From a virus, in IMG/VR virus record IMGVR_UViG_3300029286_002355, positions 1-64,000 of that record: 64,000 bases of DNA; one strand, written 5' to 3'. The position numbers and the translations under genes are program-made. The notes beneath the pieces were generated by a model, which saw only the letters and a program-made list of their open reading frames with translations, ran no database searches and was not told the DNA's origin. Positions 8,111-16,587 of the stretch are shown here, in pieces (within the stretch, counting starts at the first letter, position 1; every line of letters begins with the position of its first letter).

Positions 8111-8386
8111 TCATTTTAAAGCTTCACTTGCCACTGGATGTATTCCCGTTCCTTTACACCCACTACAAGGGCAATCATCATAAGGATAAGGATCGGGCTG
8201 TTTACCACTCCCTTGACAGGAAGGACATTTAATAGATGCCAAAGCCTTTCTTAGCTTTTGTATTTCTTCTGTTAGTTTTTTAATTTCTTTTGCTGCTTCT
8301 TCCGCCAAAGGGTCTCCGGGTGACAAATCCAATCCTATTGAACCTGCCTCTACAAGTCTATCAATTAAATCATTGTGAATGCTCAT
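8111..8386 (-). CDS. Coiled-coil protein with DnaJ-type zinc motif
   Basis: 91 residues: an N-terminal helix with heptads (about 20-55), then CPSCQGSG and CPCSGCKGTG, two DnaJ-like zinc half-sites. Related in its zinc motif to the protein at 7316-7795. The ATG directly follows repeat copy 2 with no ordinary ribosome site. Confidence 0.6.
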   Translation of the reverse strand: MSIHNDLIDRLVEAGSIGLDLSPGDPLAEEAAKEIKKLTEEIQKLRKALASIKCPSCQGSGKQPDPYPYDDCPCSGCKGTGIHPVASEALK

Positions 8387-8450
8387 AAAACCGTGCCTTG
8401 CCTTGCCATGCCTCGCAAAAACGCACCTTGCCTAGCCATGCAACACCTCG
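8387..8450 (-). repeat. GGCAAGG-type repeat, copy 2
   Basis: On the minus strand the gap is a string of GGCAAGG/GGCATGG units ending in GGCACGGTTTT, immediately before the ATG at 8386. Same repeat as 8047-8104. Confidence 0.7.
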
Positions 8451-8453
8451 AAA

Positions 8454-8984
8454 TTAATCAATCTTTTCGAAACTCAACATCTTACTTCTTCCGTAAAGTC
8501 CCTTATTGGCGGGACGGAAATCCATGAGCCCAACTTTCTTACCCATGTCTTCAATCACTTGTTTAACCTGCTCAATATTCATCATGGTTTCATCCCACTC
8601 AATACCAAAAGTAACTTTCCAACTATCAATTCTGGGACGATGACGCATAACTCGCCCCCTTGTTGAAGGAATAACCACAGGCCTCGAATCAACGGAATAC
8701 CTTTCTGTTCCCAAACCAACATATTCTGGCTCAACCATCAAGCAAGCAGCAACAGTTTTTTGAAGAGATGCCCGGCCTTTGCCCTTACTGTATGCAGCGG
8801 CCCCAACTAGTGCTCTTTGAATGTTGATGCCGGGAATATAAAGCTCTCTTGACCCCGGAATTCTATAGGCAGCAATTTCGGCTTGCTCTTCTTTGGGTTT
8901 CTTATCTAATCCTTGAATTGGAGTGTCTGGAAACCGATTCATTAATAGTGCCGAAGTACCTTCTATCGTTACTTTTGCCTTCAT
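8454..8984 (-). CDS. Conserved phage-like protein, possible nucleic-acid binding
   Basis: 176 residues from ATG 8984, which has GGGAG at good distance; an ATG 12 codons upstream is less likely. The N-terminal KVTIEGTSALLMNRF and the C-terminal GLMDFRPANKG..GR pattern recall a family of uncharacterised phage proteins often found near recombination genes. I cannot name the family. The GC-rich repeats downstream are also of a kind seen in such phage regions. Confidence 0.6.
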   Translation of the reverse strand: MKAKVTIEGTSALLMNRFPDTPIQGLDKKPKEEQAEIAAYRIPGSRELYIPGINIQRALVGAAAYSKGKGRASLQKTVAACLMVEPEYVGLGTERYSVDSRPVVIPSTRGRVMRHRPRIDSWKVTFGIEWDETMMNIEQVKQVIEDMGKKVGLMDFRPANKGLYGRSKMLSFEKID

Positions 8985-9003
8985 TATTTCTCCCTTGGTT
9001 TCG

Positions 9004-9177
9004 TTAATTTTTCTTGTCAAAAATTCGGCTACAGTTTTTGCATCTTTGATCTACTAAATAATTCCATGCACCTAGTCCATCAACTGAATATTTTTTTGCT
9101 CGACACAATGGTTTACCTTTCATGTCAAAAAAATGGACTTTGTGAGGATCTCTTACTCTTACACTTAGTCCATGCAT
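9004..9177 (-). CDS. Small zinc-knuckle-like protein, 57 aa
   Basis: ATG at 9177 has a strong ribosome site (AAGGAGAAACA). The frame gives 57 residues with one CKNC pair near the end and a third Cys at residue 25. It fills the gap between the genes at 8984 and 9187. Confidence 0.6.
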   Translation of the reverse strand: MHGLSVRVRDPHKVHFFDMKGKPLCRAKKYSVDGLGAWNYLVDQRCKNCSRIFDKKN

Positions 9178-9186
9178 TGTTTCTCC

Positions 9187-9411
9187 TTATATTCTCCCCT
9201 GAGCCGCCATAGAACCAAATTGCCCTAAAGACATTGTATCGCACATTCCAATATCACCTATTCTTGATTTGATTACTTTTACGATTTGGCCTGTTTCGTC
9301 TATTTTTCCAACCACATCAAAATCCGCAACTAACATTTTGTAATAGGCTATACTGTCATCGGAATCTGCCCCCTTGTCTTCCCCGTATTCTAACAATAGT
9401 ATTTTTCTCAT
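9187..9411 (-). CDS. Hypothetical protein, 74 aa
   Basis: Small alpha/beta protein of unknown function. Its start lies just after a good promoter, leaving a leader of only a few bases. Confidence 0.6.
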   Translation of the reverse strand: MRKILLLEYGEDKGADSDDSIAYYKMLVADFDVVGKIDETGQIVKVIKSRIGDIGMCDTMSLGQFGSMAAQGRI

Positions 9412-9420
9412 GGTATACCT

Positions 9421-9448
9421 ATTATAACTGATTCGAAGTATAAATCAA
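9421..9448 (-). promoter_or_regulatory. Sigma70-like promoter
   Basis: TTGATT (9448-9443), 16-nt spacer, perfect TATAAT (9426-9421). ATG follows nine bases after the -10 box. Confidence 0.6.
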
Positions 9449-9450
9449 TA

Positions 9451-9873
9451 TCAATTACGCTTTTTTTTACCCCTCATACATATTGAAAAATCAGTAGGCT
9501 TTTTAGAAACCCATGCTACCCATTTTCGAATTTCAGGATGAGAACAAATAGCCTCTGGAGTATTATAGGTAGACCTTAACTCCTTTAGTGATAACAACTT
9601 ATGAATTTGGTCTCCGCATGAAACACAAACATGAATGGTTTCTTTACCTTTCATTGAGCGTGGGATGAGATGATGATGTTCCCAACAATCTTCTGGGACT
9701 TCTCTTTTACAAATAGGACAATGAGTTAACTCTTCTTCTTCGTATATTGGGCAAGCTTCTTTGGTACAGAAACATTGGAAATCAATACTACACCCGCTTC
9801 CAAGATCGCATATGGCCCATCCCAGTTTATCAGTCCATCCGTGCTCACATTCGATTTCTTCGTAAAATTTCAT
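9451..9873 (-). CDS. HNH endonuclease-like protein
   Basis: 140 residues. The second half has CPIC, then HHHLIPRS, then CVSCGDQIHKL, the zinc-braced beta-beta-alpha core of HNH nucleases. HPEIRKWVAWVSKKP follows as in a family of stand-alone bacterial and phage HNH proteins. The N-terminal part has additional cysteines. Homing or general nuclease activity cannot be told from sequence. Confidence 0.75.
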   Translation of the reverse strand: MKFYEEIECEHGWTDKLGWAICDLGSGCSIDFQCFCTKEACPIYEEEELTHCPICKREVPEDCWEHHHLIPRSMKGKETIHVCVSCGDQIHKLLSLKELRSTYNTPEAICSHPEIRKWVAWVSKKPTDFSICMRGKKKRN

Positions 9874-10021
9874 GGCTGATTCCTATAGGGCGCATTATGC
9901 TGCGCTTTAATAATTACAACATTTTCTGTTTTATCGTTGTAAGTGGTTTATTGCAAATTACATGCGATCTTATTTTGCGATGTTCCAAAAATATGAATGC
10001 GCTGTATGTTACCACTTATGT
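9874..10021. other. Gap without a recognised gene
   Basis: 148 bases between the HNH gene and the kinase-like gene. No convincing ORF or terminator seen. Confidence 0.5.
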
Positions 10022-10561
10022 CTATTTGCTGACTTCGTTTGCTTCTTTGTTTTCTTCAGGTATTTCAGATTGCAGAATTTTTTCTATGGTTAGTGGGCCT
10101 TCTTCTTTATATTTTTCAATTTGGCGTTGGATTTCTTCTAAGGTAAGTCCATGCCGATTACGTTCAGCTAATTCTTCTGGTTTCTTCCCGCCAGTTCCAA
10201 GATCCACAATTTTTACTTCATAGCCATATTTTAATGCAGCTTCAACATATCGTTTAGAATTCCACGCCCGAATACCAAGATTATCTATGACAATAGGCGT
10301 TCTACCTTCCCGCATGGCATTTATCGCCCTCTTTAGATTATTCTTAGAAACGGCAACCAAAGGAGTGTAATTGTCTTGTTCCTTCATCTTTGCAAAAAAA
10401 GCTATATATTCTTCGTCATTGTTAGAAATAAGATCGTCGGAAGAGAATATATTTTCTGGAACCACTCCGGGTAAATTTCTAGAGGCTGTACTTTTACCAC
10501 TTCCTGAAATTCCACGAAGTAGGAAGAGGATTTTTTTTTGCGATAGCCTATACCAGTTCAT
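10022..10561 (-). CDS. P-loop kinase, polynucleotide-kinase-like
   Basis: 179 residues. Walker A (GISGSGKST) is close to the N-terminus, followed by SSDDL and VIDNLGIRAW, the pattern of the AAA_33 group that includes T4 polynucleotide kinase and N4BP2-like kinases. These phosphorylate RNA or DNA 5' ends. No 3'-phosphatase domain is present. With the RNA ligases and RtcB in this window it may serve RNA repair. Its start overlaps the stop of the endonuclease gene upstream by 4 nt. Confidence 0.7.
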   Translation of the reverse strand: MNWYRLSQKKILFLLRGISGSGKSTASRNLPGVVPENIFSSDDLISNNDEEYIAFFAKMKEQDNYTPLVAVSKNNLKRAINAMREGRTPIVIDNLGIRAWNSKRYVEAALKYGYEVKIVDLGTGGKKPEELAERNRHGLTLEEIQRQIEKYKEEGPLTIEKILQSEIPEENKEANEVSK

Positions 10562-11439
10562 GCTATTTCCTTGTAGAACTTTTCTCTAAATTTCTTGTCA
10601 TAAAATTCCGTAAACGTTATCTTATCTTCTTCATATAGTTTTGTTAAATCTCCTGTTGACAATTTTGGTATATCAACCATTTGATAAATAAGACCTTTTT
10701 TATTACAAAACTTTTCAGCAGCCTCCCTTTTCAGTTTATTAGAAGGAGTATTAAATAGTTTTTTTGGTTTGCATTCTATCAAGTATTTATCTTCTACAAA
10801 AAAGTCGGCTCTATACGTTCTTCTAGTACCGTCCCAGTTTACATATTCTATAGTTAAATCTTTTCTTTCAGCCGATATCCACTTTTTATTTTCTTTTTCT
10901 ATTATATTAATCATGTAAGATAGTTCTAAAATGCTTCTGAAATACCATTTGTTATACCAACCGCTCCATCCGTTTCCTGCCCCATGAGGAGAACATTTGC
11001 CAAACATGGAATTTTTTTCACCACTGTTATTTATAGATTGCTTTTTTCTATAGGCATCCATTTTTCTGTCTGCCTCTTCTTTGCCATATTTTTTTACCCA
11101 CTGTTGATATACGGTTTTTCCATACATCGGATTATTTTTACCTTGAGCGAGTTTAGTAAGTAATTTGATTCTTTCTGGTGATTTAAGATAAGCGTAATCT
11201 CTTGCCCTTAATACCGCTTTTGTTTCTTCTGTGTGGTGTTTACCCTCAAAGCCATTAGGATTATTTTTGGCATATTCTCTAAATTGTTTTGTTCTTAGTT
11301 TATGTATTTCTGGTCTATTGTTGATTTCGGAAGCGGAACAAGATCTACATGGTCTATTATTTACTTTGGAATTATAGTGGGAATGATATGATGAATAAAT
11401 GAGTTCTTTCCCACATTTAGGGCAATTTCTGGTATACAT
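10558..11439 (-). CDS. Homing endonuclease with NUMOD3 motifs and a PD-(D/E)xK-like domain
   Basis: 293 residues. An N-terminal zinc site (CPKC..CRSC) is followed by NUMOD3-like helices around KHHTEETK and NPMYGK, which bind DNA in GIY and HNH homing enzymes. The C-terminal part has YRADFFVEDKYLIECKPKK, which fits a PD-(D/E)xK core (D..ExK). It sits cleanly between host-type genes, as free-standing homing genes do. Confidence 0.75.
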   Translation of the reverse strand: MYTRNCPKCGKELIYSSYHSHYNSKVNNRPCRSCSASEINNRPEIHKLRTKQFREYAKNNPNGFEGKHHTEETKAVLRARDYAYLKSPERIKLLTKLAQGKNNPMYGKTVYQQWVKKYGKEEADRKMDAYRKKQSINNSGEKNSMFGKCSPHGAGNGWSGWYNKWYFRSILELSYMINIIEKENKKWISAERKDLTIEYVNWDGTRRTYRADFFVEDKYLIECKPKKLFNTPSNKLKREAAEKFCNKKGLIYQMVDIPKLSTGDLTKLYEEDKITFTEFYDKKFREKFYKEIA

Positions 11440-11514
11440 TACTATCTCCTTTTAGCAATGTAATTCTGTCAGGGAACCAGAAATACTTCTTATTATTTTA
11501 ATTTATTTTTACGT

Positions 11515-11730
11515 CTATATTTCCCCATCAGGCATCGGTCCATATTCCTTTTCCAACTCTGCCACAGACATCAAGGCAATATCTATATCTCCATAGGCGT
11601 CTTCGGTTGTGACTACCCAAAATTCAGGGCATTCATCACCGATACATTGAGCGGCAGGAATAGCTCGAACCACATCCTTATTATTCTTATTGGTAAGGGT
11701 CAAAACCTTTTCTAGGGATTCTGTTATCAT
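11515..11730 (-). CDS. Hypothetical acidic protein, 71 aa
   Basis: Unknown function. Its ATG overlaps by 4 nt the stop codon of the C-terminal fragment of a gene split by the tnpA/tnpB element, showing the original coupling. Confidence 0.6.
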   Translation of the reverse strand: MITESLEKVLTLTNKNNKDVVRAIPAAQCIGDECPEFWVVTTEDAYGDIDIALMSVAELEKEYGPMPDGEI

Positions 11731-11822
11731 AATTGCTCCACCTCTGCATCTCCTTCGATTGCAACCTTGGCCGATTTGTGATCTAAAAAATCATCAACTG
11801 CTTCATCCTGATCAACACACTG
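11727..11822 (-). pseudogene. C-terminal fragment of the gene split by the IS200/IS605 element
   Basis: An open frame begins at the element end and runs 30 codons (QCVDQDEAVDDFLDH and on) to TGA, overlapping the next start as ATGA. It has no start of its own. The N-terminal part is at 13462-13640 beyond the element. Confidence 0.6.
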
Positions 11823-11854
11823 ACATACTCTCCATGCTAAAGCCACGGAGGTTC

Positions 11855-12916
11855 TTAGTTAACAAACGCCTCATTACATTTCGGCATTTGATTTTCTAAT
11901 CTGAGGATATCAGTGTTCCTCTTAGTATTATCTCTGTCTAATACTAAATGACCATTGCCTTCAGTGTTATTCAATAATTCAAATGCCGCTATATTAAAAG
12001 CGGCATTTGAATCCGCATGGTCAGCGTGTCCACAACTAACACATTTGAATACTTTTCCATTCCTGTTTCCTATAACTCCACATCTACTACATTTTTGACT
12101 AGTATATGCAGGATTGATATAGACAACTGGTATTCCTAATATTTTGGATTTGTATTCTATCATGGTTTTAAGCTGATAGAAACTCCAACTATTTAAGGAG
12201 TACTTGAATGACGGTTGTGTTTTCTTATTTCTCTTTTCTCTAATTTGCGTTAAGTCTTCCAACTTAATTCCACAATTATTCTTTTGAGCAACTTGAACTA
12301 TCTTTCTACTAATCTCATGGTTCAAATTCTTAATTCTGTTTTGTTCTCTTCTCTTGATTTTCTTTAGTTGATATTTTGCTCCTTTCTTTTGTAGTTTTGT
12401 TCTCAGGTTCTTATATTTTAAGTGAAGATGATTTGCTTCTTTTCCTAATTTGATAACCTTTTTGGTTTTAGGAATTGCTACAACTGCACAATGACCAGTA
12501 GTATTTAAGTCCACTCCGATATAATCTTTAACTTTCATTTCCTGCTTGTTAGGCACTTCGCAGGAAATATAGCAATAGGTATTATCAACCTCTATCTGAT
12601 TGATTTTAGTGAAGTTGTTTGGAAATTGATATTGAAGCTCTAATTTAATTACTGAAACTTTGATTGTCTTAGTTTCTTGATTTACTTTAATACCTTGGTT
12701 TGGAATGGTTAGTTTAACAGATTTGATTGACTTACACTTTTTGTTCTTTGAATACTTTTTTAGGATTTGGTTAGATATTTGTGACTTTAGACCGAAGTGT
12801 TTTACGTCCTTAGAACTTCTAGATTTTGTTTTGATAGCAAAGGAAGCAATTTTTCTAGCAATATTCAATTCGCTAGAAAAATCTTTGTCGTGCTTCACTT
12901 TGTAGGTTAATATCAT
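11855..12916 (-). CDS. tnpB: TnpB RNA-guided nuclease (IS200/IS605)
   Basis: 353 residues. The three RuvC acidic residues are visible: D in GVDLNTTGH, E in IKLEDLTQIR, D in HADHADSNAA. The Cys4 zinc finger (CSRC, CVSC) is intact. TnpB uses a guide RNA made from the element right end to cut DNA next to a short motif, favouring element retention. It looks active. Confidence 0.92.
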   Translation of the reverse strand: MILTYKVKHDKDFSSELNIARKIASFAIKTKSRSSKDVKHFGLKSQISNQILKKYSKNKKCKSIKSVKLTIPNQGIKVNQETKTIKVSVIKLELQYQFPNNFTKINQIEVDNTYCYISCEVPNKQEMKVKDYIGVDLNTTGHCAVVAIPKTKKVIKLGKEANHLHLKYKNLRTKLQKKGAKYQLKKIKRREQNRIKNLNHEISRKIVQVAQKNNCGIKLEDLTQIREKRNKKTQPSFKYSLNSWSFYQLKTMIEYKSKILGIPVVYINPAYTSQKCSRCGVIGNRNGKVFKCVSCGHADHADSNAAFNIAAFELLNNTEGNGHLVLDRDNTKRNTDILRLENQMPKCNEAFVN

Positions 12917-13326
12917 TTGTTCTTTTGGTCTTCTATATATTTCTTAACAACCGCTAAAGTTACTGCTCCAACTGTTGAAATGAATCTGGAATTAGTCCAA
13001 AGAGTAGGAAGTCTTGATTTCAGTTCTGGAAATTGGTTTCTAAGTTCATGAGAAGTATAACCTTTGATTTTAGAAACCACCTTGTATATTCCTTCTTTTG
13101 GATTAGTACTAATTATCAAGTGAACGTGGTCTAATAGCACTTCCATGTCTAGCACCTTGAACTTATATTCTTCTTGTTTTGAAAGAATCAATTCCTTAAG
13201 TCGTTTTGCAATATCTTCTGTCAAAACCTTTCTTCTATATTTAGGACAGAAGATAACGTGGTATTGACAAGAGTAGATGAAATCTCCATCTGACTCATAC
13301 TTCTTTTCGCTTTGTTGTATTTCCAT
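12913..13326 (-). CDS. tnpA: TnpA Y1 transposase (IS200/IS605)
   Basis: 137 residues, a normal size. The HUH metal motif (DHVHLII) and the catalytic tyrosine near the C-terminus (VVKKYIEDQ) are present, so single-strand peel-and-paste transposition is plausible. TnpB starts within its stop codon. Confidence 0.93.
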   Translation of the reverse strand: MEIQQSEKKYESDGDFIYSCQYHVIFCPKYRRKVLTEDIAKRLKELILSKQEEYKFKVLDMEVLLDHVHLIISTNPKEGIYKVVSKIKGYTSHELRNQFPELKSRLPTLWTNSRFISTVGAVTLAVVKKYIEDQKNK

Positions 13327-13354
13327 ATACTAGTCCTTAATATCTTCTACTTAC

Positions 13355-13360
13355 ATTATA
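13355..13360 (-). promoter_or_regulatory. -10 box upstream of tnpA
   Basis: TATAAT preceded by TTG, with no clear -35. The same TGTATAAT form precedes other mobile genes here (about 29.02, 33.98, 40.11 and 52.35 kb). Confidence 0.35.
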
Positions 13361-13436
13361 CAAGAAATTAAGAAATAATCCTGCATAAAAGTGAAAATAT
13401 TTTTTTAGGTATAGAAATGGTTGAAATTGACGGCAT

Positions 13437-13640
13437 TCATCCCCATGCTAAAGCAACGGGGCTTTCTGCCGTTTTCCCGGTAATTTTTAAACCACTCATC
13501 CATGATCCCAATTCGATTTGAGCCATACCTTCAATGTTCATATCAACGACATTTCCCAATGCTTCTACCAGATCTCTTTGATGTGAATCTTCGTAGGTTG
13601 AAAAAGTGCCTCTAATGGTTGCTGCTGGAATTTTTTTCAT
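13437..13640 (-). pseudogene. N-terminal part of the gene split by the IS200/IS605 element
   Basis: ATG 13640 has AAAGGAGAC in front. About 59 residues (MKKIPAATIRG and on) precede the element border near 13462, after which the frame reads into the left end and stops. The rest of the gene resumes at 11822. Function unknown. Confidence 0.65.
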
Positions 13641-13661
13641 AATGTCTCCTTTCATAGTCTC

Positions 13662-14135
13662 CTATCTTATGTCATACAACTCTAGCAATGCGGCCCATCC
13701 CGACGATATAACTTCTTTTTGCTCTTTTTTTAAACTAATGATTTTCAACAGCATATCAAGGAAATATTTTGAATGAAAGAAAGCCTCCGCAATAGGACGA
13801 GTATGAAATGTCCACCTGTTGTTATGTTTTTTCTGAAATTCCTTACCTGTTCCATCCTTGAGTATCTCCGTATAAAAATCACATAAATGCTTGTCTTTAT
13901 TTGGGTTAATTTTTTGGATAATTTTTAGAATTTCTTCTGTATATTCTTGAAGCCAGTAAATCTTGAAAGAATAGTGATAGAAGCGATAAATCCTGTCTTC
14001 GTAAGCATAATCGATTCTCTTACCAAGACCTTCAATCTCTTTAGAGCATTTATTTATCTTCCTGAATAAAGCAGATCGTTTCCTTTTAATTGCCGCATAT
14101 TCTTTATCGTAGTCTACTTTTACGATTACACTCAT
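13662..14135 (-). CDS. Hypothetical helical protein, 157 aa
   Basis: Helical, Lys/Tyr-rich protein without a recognised domain. Overlaps the upstream deoxyribosyltransferase-like gene by 4 nt. Confidence 0.65.
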   Translation of the reverse strand: MSVIVKVDYDKEYAAIKRKRSALFRKINKCSKEIEGLGKRIDYAYEDRIYRFYHYSFKIYWLQEYTEEILKIIQKINPNKDKHLCDFYTEILKDGTGKEFQKKHNNRWTFHTRPIAEAFFHSKYFLDMLLKIISLKKEQKEVISSGWAALLELYDIR

Positions 14136-14623
14136 TGAATCATCTCCCTAATTTCCATTCTCGCCTTGGACACTTCCCAAAGTTTCAAGCTAACGTCCAT
14201 CATAGAAGAAAAAGTGGAAACAATATAAACATTATCAAAATTAAGTTTAAGTAGATGTTGTTGGACTAACGCTCTTGCTCTGATAGATTCTTTTGCCGCT
14301 ACCGGATTATCTTTTACCAAATCAGGAGTAAGTGTCTGATCAATCATGATAACAAAGTCTCTTCGACTTTCCAATTTAATTGCGTTAAGAATAGAAAATC
14401 CCGTTTCGGCTAAAGATCCTGTTGCGTAAGTTTCATTGGTGACAGGAAACAAAATGATACTATCGTTAGCCAAATGTTCTGCTTCAATTACTGCCAATTC
14501 GGGTTTCCAATCGTCTACTTGGGGGTTAAAAAATTCAATACCTTTTTCTTTATAAACCTCCATAAAGGGTTGTCGCCAAGTGCTTTTACCACATGTTCCA
14601 AATAATCCAATGCACAATTTCAT
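14132..14623 (-). CDS. Nucleoside 2-deoxyribosyltransferase-like protein
   Basis: 163 residues. The N-terminal GLFGTCGKSTWR, FNPQVDDWKPE and the GSLAETGFSI glutamate motif fit the NDT-like fold that exchanges bases on 2'-deoxynucleosides or cleaves nucleotides. Related proteins in phages are thought to act in nucleotide salvage; TIR/SLOG-like relatives also exist, so the substrate is open. Confidence 0.65.
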   Translation of the reverse strand: MKLCIGLFGTCGKSTWRQPFMEVYKEKGIEFFNPQVDDWKPELAVIEAEHLANDSIILFPVTNETYATGSLAETGFSILNAIKLESRRDFVIMIDQTLTPDLVKDNPVAAKESIRARALVQQHLLKLNFDNVYIVSTFSSMMDVSLKLWEVSKARMEIREMIQ

Positions 14624-14633
14624 TTATTTCTCC

Positions 14634-15356
14634 TTAATTAATGCGTTCTATCGGTTTTGCGTTTGAAAGTGTTTCTATTTTTTTATTGGTTTTATAAACA
14701 TCTGAAGCAAGGAGTTCAGCAGGAGGTATTAAATCTTTTGCTTTGATTTCTGGGACTTCTTCTACCACCTCATCCTTTTCGATTTCTTTAATTAGAGCTT
14801 GTGCCTGTTCCAAAGAATGCTGACAAGATTTCGAAATTGCTTCTGTAACTTGCTCGTCAGATAACACAACAGCTTCAACCTTCATACCAAACGAATTAGC
14901 CGCTGTAATTTCTTTTGTTTCTGCTTCTGCTTTTGACTTTGCCTCTTGTTCGGCCTTTTCCCTTGCTTCCTTTTCAGCCTTTTCCCTTGCTTCCCTTTCG
15001 GCCTGTTTCTTGGCTATTTTTTCGGCTTTTTCTGAAGCTGCTTTATCCGCTCTTTCTGCCGCCTCTATTTCTTCAAGTGCTTTAGCTTCCGCAATAAGCT
15101 TTTCATCCGCTTCTTTTTTTACTCTGGCAACTTCTTCGGCTTCTGCTTTAACCCTTGCAACTTCTTCGGCTTTAATTCTAACTATTTCGTCAGCCTTTTC
15201 TTTAGCGATTTTCTTTTGTTCTGCCTTATAAGCTTTTCTGTCAAACTTTTCATAAGGAACGCAAGCAGGACTATTAGCCTTATCCGTACCGCAATTCTTT
15301 TCATGGGCCGGTTTACGTCTACAACCACAAACAATACAACGAATATTTTTCTTCAT
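14634..15356 (-). CDS. Long Ala/Glu/Lys coiled-coil protein with N-terminal zinc site
   Basis: 240 residues from ATG 15356 (AAGGAGTAAC before it). A short Cys cluster (CIVCGCRRK, then CGTDKANSPAC) leads into about 110 residues of near-perfect repeats of KAE(K/A)EAREKA type, as in TolA-like helices, then an acidic tail. Two further in-frame ATGs upstream come from a local duplication of the AAAAAGRAGTAACATG segment. Confidence 0.7.
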   Translation of the reverse strand: MKKNIRCIVCGCRRKPAHEKNCGTDKANSPACVPYEKFDRKAYKAEQKKIAKEKADEIVRIKAEEVARVKAEAEEVARVKKEADEKLIAEAKALEEIEAAERADKAASEKAEKIAKKQAEREAREKAEKEAREKAEQEAKSKAEAETKEITAANSFGMKVEAVVLSDEQVTEAISKSCQHSLEQAQALIKEIEKDEVVEEVPEIKAKDLIPPAELLASDVYKTNKKIETLSNAKPIERIN

Positions 15357-15370
15357 GTTACTCCTTTTTC

Positions 15371-15598
15371 TTACCATGTTACTTCTTTTTCGCAATCGAT
15401 AACACTTTCTTTTGTATAGTGTCCATAGAAAGTCCCATCCACCATGACCAATCTAACCATGCCCATTTTTTCCCCAAAAGCAAATGCATGTTCAGCAACT
15501 CCCGGACACATCTCGTAATATACCGATCTTGGCTTGGGATAAGGGGTATAACAAAACCACTTCAAAATATTTGCTACAATTTTTGGGATGTGGTTCAT
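15371..15598 (-). CDS. Hypothetical protein, 75 aa
   Basis: Small protein with two cysteines and a beta-rich C-terminal half. Unknown function. Confidence 0.55.
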   Translation of the reverse strand: MNHIPKIVANILKWFCYTPYPKPRSVYYEMCPGVAEHAFAFGEKMGMVRLVMVDGTFYGHYTKESVIDCEKEVTW

Positions 15599-15599
15599 T

Positions 15600-15764
15600 T
15601 TAATACCCTGCTTCTTTTAGTTCTTTTTTGAGATTGTTTAGTACATGTGCTGAGGAGTCTTCATTGGTTGGTATAATCCACTCGCTTGTAATTCCGTTAG
15701 AGTCGATATACTTTACAATAAGATCATTCCCCCTAATACTTATGGTAGCTATCTTTTTCTTCAT
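15600..15764 (-). CDS. Small hypothetical protein, 54 aa
   Basis: ATG 15764 follows AAAGGGAGTAAC. The frame (MKKKIATISIRGNDL and on) ends in TAA two bases before the next ATG. It fills an otherwise empty gap and has normal composition. Confidence 0.6.
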   Translation of the reverse strand: MKKKIATISIRGNDLIVKYIDSNGITSEWIIPTNEDSSAHVLNNLKKELKEAGY

Positions 15765-15765
15765 G

Positions 15766-16362
15766 TTACTCCCTTTCTAGTTTTTCACTTGGTTTTCTGT
15801 CTTTTACCTTATGTAAGGCCGCTTCTATTTCGCCCAACTGTTCTATCCCATTATACCGAATAAGATTAGAATGGGTAAAATCTTCGTTATAGTCATAAGC
15901 AGGCATAATGACTAATCCCCTTGGTCTATGCTCAACCCATTTTTCTATATACTTAGGAAAATCGTCAACTAGAACTTTGCCATAAACTATCCCCTTATCT
16001 CTGGTAATCGTTATATCATTACAAAAAGGCATATTCTTATTGACCCACCGAACCTTGCCTTCCCATGCAGCAGGATTTACTCTTGGCCCTTGAGTTAGAA
16101 TAATAATACGGAATTCAAGTTTTCTTAATAGATCAACCAATTGCATTCCACGATCAATGACAGGAAGATTCTCCCACCACTCCCTAGAGGCTCGAATAAG
16201 ATTCATCCTTGCAAAAATGTAATCGGGTTCTTCTCCTTTTTTCCAAGAGAAAGTTTTTGGCTCGTTAGGAGAACGAAGCTTTTCAAGATCAACATAAAGC
16301 TGTTCATCATGTCCTGCTACGCTACCATCTAAATCCACTAATGCTATATCGTCTCCAAGCAT
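15766..16362 (-). CDS. HAD-family phosphatase, deoxyribonucleotidase-like
   Basis: 198 residues. Motif I is VDLDGS, motif II IILTQGP, and the conserved lysine with acidic pair appears in KGIVYGKVLVDDFP. Such small phage HAD proteins are usually 5'(3')-nucleotidases. In place of the common DxDGT it has DLDGS, still with both aspartates. Confidence 0.7.
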   Translation of the reverse strand: MLGDDIALVDLDGSVAGHDEQLYVDLEKLRSPNEPKTFSWKKGEEPDYIFARMNLIRASREWWENLPVIDRGMQLVDLLRKLEFRIIILTQGPRVNPAAWEGKVRWVNKNMPFCNDITITRDKGIVYGKVLVDDFPKYIEKWVEHRPRGLVIMPAYDYNEDFTHSNLIRYNGIEQLGEIEAALHKVKDRKPSEKLERE

Positions 16363-16371
16363 GGTTCTCCT

Positions 16372-16587
16372 TTACTCATTACAGTTAACACAATCACATT
16401 TCATTTCCCCATCATATTCGTTCATGGCTTCTCTTATATCGTTTTCATTCTCGCTTTTTATCATATCGGGATATTCGCCCTCTTCGTCTGGAATCATACG
16501 AAGTTGCCATATTCTTACTACTTCACCAGTATCTTTGCATCTTAAAATCAATTCAAATTTGGGATGAGGTTTAAGACACGCTTTCAT
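16372..16587 (-). CDS. Hypothetical protein, 71 aa
   Basis: Start at ATG 16587, which overlaps the NADAR stop as ATGA and has GAGGG before it. C-terminal CDCxxC suggests a metal site. Unknown function. Confidence 0.6.
   Translation of the reverse strand: MKACLKPHPKFELILRCKDTGEVVRIWQLRMIPDEEGEYPDMIKSENENDIREAMNEYDGEMKCDCVNCNE

Larger units (their letters stand above)
11820..13465 (-). mobile_element. IS200/IS605 element with tnpA and tnpB
   Basis: A complete-looking element of about 1.65 kb: tnpA then tnpB on the minus strand, overlapping by 4 nt. Hairpins mark both ends: CTCCATG/CACGGAG (11830-11850) at the right end and CCCC/GGGG around GCTTTAG (13441-13461) at the left end. The right end reads GTATGTCAG at its border. 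It interrupts a coding gene. Confidence 0.8.

Noticed and set aside
8047-8450. GC-rich repeats as a CRISPR or attachment site
   Set aside because: Units are short, irregular and unspaced.
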